64,000 bases of DNA, taken from Yarrowia lipolytica. Taxonomy: Eukaryota; Ascomycota; Dipodascomycetes; Dipodascales. The notes under the pieces were generated by a model. It ran no database searches and was not told the origin of the DNA. It was given only the letters and a program-made list of their open reading frames with translations. Below, in pieces: positions 43,313-51,812 of this stretch. Each line of letters begins with the position of its first letter. The first letter of the stretch is position 1. The stretch spans positions 1,674,001 to 1,738,000 of the forward strand of contig NC_090774.1 in the NCBI RefSeq assembly GCF_001761485.1, in the 5' to 3' direction. Made by a program: the position numbers and the translations under genes.

Positions 43313-44458
43313 TTTTGTGTTAGTGATGACGCTGTGGTGGTGGATATGCGTAACCTTGACAAATTTGATTTTCCACCCGGCACGTGATGCACTTAGTCAG
43401 TGGGAGGAGTGTGCGGTGATAAAACCAAAACAAATTGGATAAAACCGCCATAAATATATAGAAAATTAAAAGAAAGAAAAAAGCCATTCTAATTGACTGT
43501 GTATTAAAGAGGGGAACCATTTATTTTGCAATCGCCTATCCACACAAATCAGCTAAATCAACTAAATTAACTAATCAAAGTCTCTCATACATACTGAAGA
43601 CCACAGTTCAAGCTTGAAATGGTGACGAGACGCTGAACACTTGAAAAAAGTACATACTGAAAAAGGGTTGGAGTAAAGTAAGTAAAGGCAACCCTCGACT
43701 GTTCCCTCGACTGTTCCCCTCGACTGTTCCCCTCGACTGTTCCCTCGACTGTTCCCTCTCTGGCTCCTCTCTCTGTTGGTGTTCCATCTCATCTAACCCA
43801 TAGTTTCAGCTCACGATATGACCTCAGTTGTACTGGTACAGTATGTACATACATATACGTACTTGTAGAGAATGTACATGCTCATCATACTCTGATACGT
43901 TTGAAACTCCATACCTATATAACCAACGTCAATTCGCTACTTGTACGGAGTGGTAAATGAACTACTTGCTCCTTGTTCCTGCTTCACTTATGTGGCTGTC
44001 ATACCATACCATTCTCACAAAAAACTTCCAGCAAAAAAGTCGTACTTGTGCTTACTGGACTCTGCTGTTGGAAACAATCGTTGGAGGTTAATTATATTTT
44101 CACACGAAGACTAATATTGCTGACGAGCAACGTCCCCTCGTAATAGCTACAGTGTTGGCCAAAAGCCAAATGGATAGAGTATATGGGGATCCGAGGGGCC
44201 CAGGGAACCGCCTTAGTTGTCACCGGGTGGCCTCTGCACCGCAATTAGCCGCCAGTCGCGTGGCTCGCCTAAAAAAGATGTATTTAGACCGGGATCCAGC
44301 GATGGAGTTAGACGCACCCACGTGGATTGCGTACGCTTATCGCTATGCAAGGGAGCAACAGAGAAAGAGTGTGGCCTACTTTGGAGGAGAGCGTGTGAAA
44401 AATTGACACACACGACACAAAGTACAGTCACTCTGCACATTGCCATTCAGCCCGAATC
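43313..44458. other. Divergent intergenic region, uS11m / AIG1-like
   Basis: About 1.1 kb. Seen: CACGTGA at 43381-43387, a 12-13-bp tandem repeat at 43694-43755, ACAGTATGT at 43838-43846, and TACTTGTA at 43860 and 43938. An open frame of 84 codons at 44152-44406 ends just before the AIG1-like gene but has no family features and is not called. Confidence 0.6.
43694..43755. repeat. 12-13-bp tandem repeat, five units
   Basis: Units of CTCGACTGTTCC(C) start at 43694, 43706, 43719, 43732 and 43744; spacing alternates between 12 and 13 because of the C run length. Confidence 0.9.
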
Positions 44459-45217
44459 ATGACGCAACAGGAACGAGAAGCCACCCGAGCCATCCGCACC
44501 ACCAAGGCGCCCTACAAGCCGTGGATTAGCTCGCCCAACGTGGGTCTGTCTTTTGCCTACCACCTGATTGGCTTCATCTCATTCGCCTCGTCGTTCCACT
44601 TTCTGGAACAGTACCCCAACCCGCTCAATGCCTCGTACGGAGGAAAGTACCAGTACCTGACCATTCTGGGTCTGTGCGGCAGCTACCTAGCGTTCTTGCT
44701 TGCTCTGCTGGCCGACGCAGCCTCGCTCTACTCCAAGGACTTCAGCAATCTGCTTTACCAGCTCAAAAACTCCGTGTCGGTGGCTGTGACGCCCCTCGAG
44801 TGCGTCATCACCGTGCTCTACTGGTCCCTCAAGCTCTACGACCCCAAGCTGCTCAAACACCCCGCCGTCAAGGAACAGATTCCGTTGTGGCTCGACATGT
44901 CCATCCACCTGGTCCCTGCCGTCGCCCTTTTCCTGGACGTGGTACTCATGGGCCAGCCCTGGAACCTGACCACCGTCCAGGCCGTAGTTGCCAACTTTGG
45001 TCTGTCGGCAGCATACTGGTTCTGGGTCCACAAGACCGCCTCCGTCAACAACTTCTTCCCCTACCCCTTCCTCGGCCTCGTGAGCACCGAGGTCCGAGTT
45101 GGCGTCTTCATTGGAGCCGGGGTTATTGGCTACATTAGCTATATCATCATCCGGGGTCTGCAGTCGACTTTTGCCCGATCTCCCCTCGACCAGCTCAAGG
45201 GCAAAAAGAGCATCTAA
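44459..45217 (+). CDS. AIG1/ADTRP (FAR-17a) family membrane protein
   Basis: Single exon of 252 residues with about six hydrophobic segments. The family signature is visible: LKNSVSVAVTPLECVITVLYWSL with the threonine used as nucleophile in AIG1/ADTRP, and LDMSIHLVPAVALFLDVVL with the partner histidine. In animals these proteins are threonine hydrolases of fatty-acid esters of hydroxy fatty acids; the yeast substrate is not known. The C-terminal GKKKSI-type end (KGKKSI) could serve as an ER-retrieval-like lysine signal, but the position is not ideal. ATG 44459 is the start, preceded by CACACGACACAAAG-type leader sequence. It converges on the next gene with only 161 bp between stops. Confidence 0.82.
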   Translation: MTQQEREATRAIRTTKAPYKPWISSPNVGLSFAYHLIGFISFASSFHFLEQYPNPLNASYGGKYQYLTILGLCGSYLAFLLALLADAASLYSKDFSNLLYQLKNSVSVAVTPLECVITVLYWSLKLYDPKLLKHPAVKEQIPLWLDMSIHLVPAVALFLDVVLMGQPWNLTTVQAVVANFGLSAAYWFWVHKTASVNNFFPYPFLGLVSTEVRVGVFIGAGVIGYISYIIIRGLQSTFARSPLDQLKGKKSI

Positions 45218-45378
45218 TCAGTCTTAGTGCTTGTAAATAGAATATAGAAACGAAGAGTATCAAACCAAGAGGGGTAGGGGCTACGAGTAGCCAATTAGTA
45301 CAGTATAACAAAATACTCGTACAAATACAATTCAATGCGATTAAGAGTTATGTAAGTATGCAATAAATAGTGGGGTGG

Positions 45379-46089
45379 TCAACGTTCCGACCAAATGTAC
45401 TCGACAAAGGCCATGACATCTTCACACCGAAGACTCACCTGAGCAGTGCTGTTTCCAAGACTCAGAGGCGCAAAATAGATCTTGTTGGTGGCCCGATCAA
45501 TCATGGCAATGGCATCAAGCAACATGCGTCCTCCTCCCATGGGATGAAGTGCCCGAAAAGCTCGCGCAAGGGCAACTGTATGGTCACAGATGAGGGGAAT
45601 AGAATAGTCGTTCTGTGTAGCATGGGCGTCGGTAGTCACGGCAACTACAGTAGCACCTAGCTGTGTTTGTAGAACCGCCCAACACTTTTCCAGCTGCTGT
45701 CGGATATTGGGCTCCATCTGGTCGTCCAGGAAGAACAGAAAGCCGAGCTCACTGGAAATGTCCCGTAGCTTGAGTATTGTCGTATCGCTGTCCATCACAT
45801 CGCTATGTGGACCAAAATACCCTACTTCGCATTCAAATGTAAGAGGAACCTGTCGAATGCTGTATACCGACCCTTGACTGATATACCGAGGGATCTGGGT
45901 GATGCAAGCATGGGTCCGTCGCTGGCTGTGGCCCTTCAGACGCTTTGTGATCTCCTTGACGTTTTCTCCCGAGAGAACAACCTCATCCTCCTCAACTTCG
46001 TCTCGAACTCGTCGTCGTGGAGTCGGTGTGGCGGTCCCGCTACAGCTCTTGCGAGTAGGTGTGCGAGGCTGTCTTGGTATGATGTTCAT
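45379..46089 (-). CDS. Peroxiredoxin-like (AhpC/TSA fold) protein without the peroxidatic cysteine, function unknown
   Basis: Single exon of 236 residues. The first 60 residues are basic and probably disordered (RKSCSGTATPTPRRRVRDE). From about 85 on, the order of elements recalls the thioredoxin-like AhpC/TSA fold: an extended strand with GYFGP, a LRDISSE turn, strand LGFLFFLDDQ, an amphipathic helix, strand GATVVAVTTDAHATQNDY, IPLICDHTVALARAFRAL, and a final MIDRATNKIYFAPL strand with a helix after it. Where active peroxiredoxins have their PxxxT/SxxC cysteine motif, this protein reads DDQMEPNIRQQLEKC, so the motif is missing, although a cysteine occurs ten residues later. A regulatory or structural role is more likely than peroxidase activity. 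The fold assignment is by eye and uncertain; it should be read as a hypothetical protein. Confidence 0.45.
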   Translation of the reverse strand: MNIIPRQPRTPTRKSCSGTATPTPRRRVRDEVEEDEVVLSGENVKEITKRLKGHSQRRTHACITQIPRYISQGSVYSIRQVPLTFECEVGYFGPHSDVMDSDTTILKLRDISSELGFLFFLDDQMEPNIRQQLEKCWAVLQTQLGATVVAVTTDAHATQNDYSIPLICDHTVALARAFRALHPMGGGRMLLDAIAMIDRATNKIYFAPLSLGNSTAQVSLRCEDVMAFVEYIWSER

Positions 46090-46618
46090 GTTGTTGGATG
46101 TGTGTGTGTGTCTGAGTCTGTGTGTGTGGATGCAGAGTATTTAAATGATTGCTTTGTGCACGTCTTGTTCTTCTTTTTTCTCTCCCGACTCTTTGTGTTT
46201 GACCCCTCACTGTTTGTTTTAGTCACCGGTGATCCAGGGTCCAGACTAGTTCTCACCTCCCCTCCCAGGATCACCTTGGTACTTAAGCATGCAACCTCGA
46301 GGATGTCTATTCTTTGTTTGTGAATTGCCCGTTTCGGTAATTTCAAAACAACCCTAACCCTGTCCCCACAGTCCATCAAGGGATAGCCATGCATCGAACG
46401 CAGCCCCGACGACATGAAAGTTGGGCAAGACAATGGCGTCACCAAGACATGTGGGTCACGTCATACCCCGCCGCAGTAATCATTAATGCACGAGCGCTAT
46501 TGGTGTGGCCAGCTTACTAATATTACATCTACAACAGGTACACTCTCTGTTTATCGCAAATACGTTTAAATAGCTATATACTTAGCCGACTGGACTCTAT
46601 CATTTCAAAGGCAAAGTT
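46090..46618. other. Intergenic region, MDH2 3' end to promoter of the peroxiredoxin-like gene
   Basis: About 530 bp. A TG-rich stretch (46098-46130) lies directly upstream of the peroxiredoxin-like start, followed by ATTTAAAT-like sequence. No gene recognised. Confidence 0.6.
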
Positions 46619-48054
46619 TTAGATCCTAGCTAGAATGGTTAGTGATCGTGTAGTTCAAATGGGGGAAAGATCAGTAGGAAGGCACTTTGTGCGCTTCCCT
46701 GATGCGTGATGTATACTTACTTGGCAGGAGGAGGGTTAACAATGAACTCCTCGCCCTTGGCAATGTTGCCGTAAAGACCGTCGATGGAGACCTTGAGAAG
46801 CTTCTTCTCGTAGTCGTTGGCCTCGGGAAGGATGTTGTAAGCCTTAGCGGCACCCTCAGGGCCGAACTCGACAGGGACAGAGAAGAAGGCGACACCGACC
46901 TCTCGCTTGATGTCGGAGGTGCCATCAATACCGTCAAGGTAGATGTAGGCGGGCTCGATGATGCCCTTCTCACCAGCGGCACCCTTGAGGACAGCCTCGG
47001 CAAATCGGAAACCAGCCTGGGCCATGGAGAGGGTAGCGGATCCAAGACCGTCCTTAGCCTGGACAACCTCGTCACCACCAAACTGGATTCGCTTGACGAG
47101 GTCGTCGAGCTTGTCGGCGGGGATCTCGACCTTAGGCTTGGTCAGAGACAGGAGAGGGACAATGGTGTCTCCGGAGTGGCCACCAACGACGGGGATGTTG
47201 AGCTTGGTGGGGTCAGACTCGCCAACAACAGCGGCGGTGAAGGTCTGGGCTCGGACAACGTCAAGGGTGGTGACACCGAAGAGCTTCTTAGGGTTGAAGA
47301 CGTTGTGCTTCTTGAGGACCTCGGCAGCAATAGGGACGGTAGAGTTGACGGGGTTGGAGATGATGAGCACAAAGGCATCAGGGGCGTACTGGGCGACACC
47401 GGTGACGAGATCTCGGACGATACCAGCGTTGATCTTGAACAGATCGTCTCGGGTCATACCGGGCTTTCGGGGGATACCGGCGGGGATAACGACAATGTTG
47501 GCGCCGGTCAGAGCGTTCTTGAGACCGTCATCCTTGGGAAGGTAGCCAGTGACCTTAGCCTTGGTGGAGATGTGGGAGAGGTCAGCGGCAACACCGGGGG
47601 AGTTGACGACATCGTAGAGAGCAAGCTCGGTCACGTAAGGAGAGAGTTTGAGGAGAAGAGAAAGGGGCTGGCCAATACCACCAGCGGCTCCGGCAACGAC
47701 AGCTTTAACCACTGAGTTAGTTTCGAGAGTTCATGATACAAAGACATCGCCGGTTGTGCGGAAGCGGGGAACAAGGTAGGGATAATAATCCGCAGCGGCA
47801 TTGGCGATGGCGACAGCGATGGCAACAGCGATGGCAATGCGCGCAAAGAGATCTTGCATTGTGTCGGGTTTTTCAATTGACGATTGCACAACATCCAGCT
47901 GTGTTTCGTGAGGTAATTGACCCTTTTGATAGCAACGCCTCAGAACCACGATCCATGTGCAGCGACTGCAGTCTGCCTTCACTGGCCTTGTGCATGCCAT
48001 TGTTGCCTGTTCAACTCCGCGAGCAATCAATTGACTCCCACCATGATACTCACT
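46619..48054 (-). CDS. MDH2: Malate dehydrogenase Mdh2, cytosolic and peroxisomal by alternative splicing
   Basis: Exon 1 contributes only the A of the start codon (48054). A 342-nt intron (GTGAGT donor; CTAAC-TC-AG) is removed, and exon 2 (47711-46721) begins with TG, so ATG GTT AAA arises only by splicing. The protein starts [20 protein letters not shown] with the NAD-binding glycine motif. The catalytic VVGGHSGDT histidine and the substrate arginines ([12 protein letters not shown]) are present. A second intron (GTAAGT donor at 46720) has two acceptors: AG at 46630 gives an end PPPAN (331 aa), and AG at 46626 gives PPPAKI (332 aa), whose AKI is a peroxisomal targeting signal. An unspliced transcript would stop after PPPAK. 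Such dual targeting is known for Y. lipolytica MDH2. The reaction is malate/oxaloacetate with NAD, used in the malate shuttle and glyoxylate cycle. Confidence 0.95.
46622..46631 (-). promoter_or_regulatory. Tandem alternative 3' splice sites of MDH2 intron 2
   Basis: On the coding strand CTAACCATTCTAGCTAG has AG ends at 46630 and 46626, 4 nt apart. The proximal one leads to an immediate TAG after one codon; the distal one adds lysine-isoleucine and then TAA, which creates the AKI peroxisomal signal. Confidence 0.9.
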
Positions 48055-49937
48055 TTTGAATTTGTTAGTGTTTTGATATGTGAAGAACGGTGCGAAGGAA
48101 CACGTCTGTCTATATATACTGCACCCTGTGTTGGGATGATGCGTGTGCTGAGGTCCCACACACATAATAACCATATAACCTTGTCTCTAGCCCCGGGTTC
48201 TGAGAGACGGGGCCGCGGAAGAAGGCATCGATACAAGAGTCTTGTGGTGGGTCTTGGTCTGCTCAATTGCTCTCGAATTGTCTATAAATACCCCCCAGGA
48301 CGCCCTGTTTTCTCGCCCTCACACTACACGCCTTGTCCACGTCTCTCCTCAACTACCCAGCAAATTGCTCGGCTCTTCGGTCAGTGCTGGCTAAACCCAA
48401 ATTTCCAAGCTCTGTGCGGGGTGCACATGATAATGGCGTGCTATTGGCTGAGGCAGGTGGAGAAAGCCAAGGTCTGACGGCTGCCCCAAACCGCTGGTCC
48501 GTGTTTTTCCGCCGCTTGAGCCGCCTCAACACATGCTACAAGACGCTACTACAACCCCCCCCACCGCCGACGCTCGGCACCCACTTGCTTCGGGCAAATC
48601 ACACTCTCGGAACAGTCCGGAATATGCACGTAGCTGCCACGATAATGTTTCCGGCTAGCCATGGAACGGGGTAGAAATGTGGAGAGATGTGGTTGAGCCC
48701 TGGCCACGGATCGTGCTGGTACTCGTGCTCGTACGCGTCTTGGTTGTCTTTTCCGGGCCGCAAGACCAATTGTTGTACACCATTCCGCTTGCATTCAGCC
48801 GCACGGCTTGTCTATATAAGTCCTCCCGCCTGCTAGCATCAATTGGTCTTGTCCTGTATATGCTATTGCGCCATGATCGACAAATCTGGGGAGTCTTGCA
48901 ACTGGCAACAGAAGGGAAGGCTGCCCCAACCGTATGACGTGGGCCGAATCGTAAATCATCTTGGGCTACTGTACATTCAGTACCTTATCCGTTGTCTCAC
49001 TCGGATTGCGTCATAGTATTGGAGTGCGGTACTTGTACGAGTACTGTACCCGTACGAGTACTCGTGATATCGATCGCTCGTGGTATCGTAAGGTAACAGT
49101 TTGCAAGAGACGGAATTGGTCAATATGATGCATTGTTGCTTATACTACGCTGGTGCTACAAGTACCGTTCATTGTACACCGTATCATAGGATTCTCATGG
49201 TCATAACCTGTATACCCCCTTCAATCACCTTCAATCGATGTTACAGACTTCCAAGACGCGAATATTCCTTTTTCTTGGTGTTACATTAGGCACCTCTGAT
49301 CACTTTGCGTGCACCTTTCCTGGCGTCTGACTCCTCTCAAATCACCATTATTATTCAACAGTGACTTCAAGTCAACGGTTTAGGTTGAGATAATGCAGGG
49401 CCGGAGTTGTTGACGGGAAATCAATGGAAAATGGAGCAAGGGTGCACGTGCTTTGGTTTTGCTATTAATCAGTACTTGTAGTCGAGACCATGATATGACA
49501 CGATTGGCCGTTGTTTGATTATTAAGCATCTCGACACTTCTTCAGCGTTGAGTGTTCAGGTAAGAGCCCCCCAAGAACGAACTCGTAGAATCACACACGT
49601 GACTTGGATGTCCTTTTGATCGTCTACTTGGATGCCCATTCAATATCCCGGGGTGAGGCTATGAAGCATCGGTGTACAATGTGCTCTTAGATTGTCTGTC
49701 GGTAAAATGAAGAGTGTCTACAGTATGTATATACTCACGCTCTCAATCTGTTATCGTTAAATATAGCAGTCACTTTCCCAGCTCATTCAACCTCTCTCAG
49801 TGTCAGCATTTCTGTCTACTCGTCATCTTCCCCATGTCGTGTCTACTCTAGTTGCTACACATCTCAGGCAGTGCAATATCAGTGAATGCCTCACTCCAAT
49901 ACATTATTTTTTTACCATACTTCAACTAGGTGATAAT
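48055..49937. other. Long intergenic region, eL28 3' end to MDH2 promoter
   Basis: About 1.9 kb. A TATATATA box lies at 48111-48118, about 60 bp from the first exon of MDH2. Further away are a paired GTACGAGTAC at 49035-49044 and 49052-49061, TACTTGTA at 49030, TACAAGTA at 49157, TACTTGTA at 49473 and ACAGTATGT at 49720-49728. No gene recognised. Confidence 0.6.
48111..48118 (-). promoter_or_regulatory. TATA box of MDH2
   Basis: TATATATA on a minus-strand promoter, about 57 bp upstream of the splice-created start codon position, fitting a very short untranslated first exon. Confidence 0.55.
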
Positions 49938-50357
49938 TTAGGCACGGTTTCGGGCAGCAAACTGCTTCTTGGAAACAGTGGCGGCTCGCTTGATGGCAGA
50001 AGCTCGGACAATGGCGTCGTAGATCTGCTCGTCCTTGTAGCCCTGGACGGTCTTGGAGACGGCCTTGGCGATAGCTCGAGAAGACTTGGTGGGCTTGAAC
50101 TCAACAATGTGTCGGGACTTGGCGGGCTTGTTGGCGTTCTTGACCACCTTGGTGATGACGCAGATCTTGCCGGAGGGCTTGCAGTAGTGCACACCGACAG
50201 CCTTGTCGTGAGAGAGACCGGACTCGTAGTGAGTGGACAGGTTGTTGAGAGCGTAGGGGTCTCGAGACAGAGTGGTGTCGATGCCCTTTCGCTTAACGAG
50301 GTAAGCGTTGGTGCTCTTGGTGCACTCCCAGATGAAATCGTTAGAGACGTTGGTCAT
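49938..50357 (-). CDS. 60S ribosomal protein eL28
   Basis: Single exon of 139 residues, matching the family in length and layout: MTNVSNDFIWECTKSTNAYL at the start, a STHYESGLSHDKAVGVH region in the middle, and a basic alanine-rich C terminus (AIKRAATVSKKQFAARNRA). eL28 is present in animals, plants and many fungi but missing from S. cerevisiae. Codon use is strongly biased toward a few codons (GCC, AAG, CGA), as expected for a ribosomal protein. No intron is visible, unlike many ribosomal protein genes of this yeast. The start ATG 50357 is preceded by a T-rich and GA-containing leader. Confidence 0.92.
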   Translation of the reverse strand: MTNVSNDFIWECTKSTNAYLVKRKGIDTTLSRDPYALNNLSTHYESGLSHDKAVGVHYCKPSGKICVITKVVKNANKPAKSRHIVEFKPTKSSRAIAKAVSKTVQGYKDEQIYDAIVRASAIKRAATVSKKQFAARNRA

Positions 50358-51812
50358 TTTTGAGCTGTGGTGTGATGCGACTACAAAGTAGGGTGCGAAG
50401 ATTTGGGTGATTGAAAATGTCGAGAGTCTGTGCGCGAGGTGTGCGCCCCGATTGGGAAGGAGGACCTGGAGCTGCGGCCGGGAGGAAGTTTACTCCCGGG
50501 TAAGTCATGTGACGTGCGTGGGAAGATTTTTCGGCTTTGTGGGTTCGATTCCGACAAAACACCTCTAAATCTAAATTAATTCGATTCGATACTTTTTCTT
50601 CATCTGGATGGATCTGCGTCCGACAAATCTGTGCGCTGCCGAAAGAGGCATATTGAAAAATTGATTTGAAGGAAGCACAAGTGGAAGGACGGACATTTTC
50701 CAGCGTGAGTGAAATAACGGCTCATACATCCTGGTATATGCACTCCTTCATACTCTTCTTGTACTAGCTCGTGTTATACCTCCCCCTTCCCCTAATAATA
50801 GCCGCCTATCCAGATATACCGGGGGCCTGTCAGCACCCACCAATAAGAGATCGGTTGACTCCATGTCGGAGACCATTCCCGTGGTGTTTTTTTTCCGGCT
50901 GCTTTTGCATCAATGGCGCGTCAGGGAGGTCCATCTCGTGAGTTTGTGGCTGGCGGATTCCGATAAGATGAAAAATTGACGGTGGTTTTTTTTTTTTTTT
51001 TTTTTCTTCCTCATTCACCAGTGCTGCGCTACAAGTAGCAGTAAGTTGGTGTGTTTGTGTGAGTTGGTGTGACTGAAAAGATCGCCGTGGACATAATGTG
51101 AGTCACGATTGCTCACCCGTGTCATGACTCTGTCGCTCTCTCGTCTGTCTCACTCATGTATGGATGACCATTCATCATTACGGCGCTTGTCAACACCTCC
51201 TATAAGGGACAGGTTAGAGATAACTGAAAGCTAAAAAGCTAAAGTGCCATTAATTTCGCTTTTGCCATCTTCCCACAAGCCTTGTCTGGCAGACGACCGA
51301 GGTGCGAAACGGGGTCAATGTTAGACGAATGGAGGTGGGAAAAAGCCGAGAAGAAGACGAAAATCACACAAACAGTGTGGACACAAGACGCTCCTGTTAA
51401 CGGAATTGCTATACATCCCCGCCCTCGCTTGTTTGCTGCATCATGGGTGCGAACTAGTGCGTGTTTAATAGACTCATTCTTTGCAATGCGCACGGCACTG
51501 CATTGTATGCAGCCCCACCCCCCCGAGCGAGTGGTGTTTGGTAGATAGACACACTGTGTATAAAATGTGGGGGTTTCGCAGGTGACAGCTTTTCCACATT
51601 CGCGCCTCTCGTCAACCCGCTGCTCGAACAAGTTGTGTTGTGCTGAGACATCAGTCTTAAGTGCCAGAGTTCCTTGTCCTTAAAAAGATACCGTATTTAC
51701 TACACGTTCCTTTATCAGCGTTTAATTTTCGCACCAACCTTTTGGTTTCTAACTTTTTCAACTTCACCACCATCGCTCCTCTCCACCAACAGTCCACCCA
51801 CCAACATCATCC
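50358..51812. other. Long divergent region, eL28 / ABC transporter
   Basis: About 1.5 kb. A run of 20 T lies at 50986-51005 and CTACAAGTAG at 51029-51038. A GGGTTCGATTCC word near 50541 looks like a tRNA B box but has no A box or cloverleaf. Nothing else recognised. Confidence 0.55.
50986..51005. repeat. Homopolymer of 20 T
   Basis: Uninterrupted T tract in the divergent promoter region; copy number is probably unstable. Confidence 0.9.

Noticed and set aside
44152-44406. Open frame of 84 codons ending 52 bp before the AIG1-like gene
   Set aside because: No recognisable feature; probably promoter or leader sequence. Kept only as a remote chance of a small upstream peptide.
46687-47715. Antisense frame of 342 codons over MDH2
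   Set aside because: Mirror of the codon-biased malate dehydrogenase; no similarity to a protein family.
50475-50575. tRNA-like B box GGGTTCGATTCC near 50541
   Set aside because: No A box, no acceptor or anticodon stems, and the T stem itself has a mismatch.
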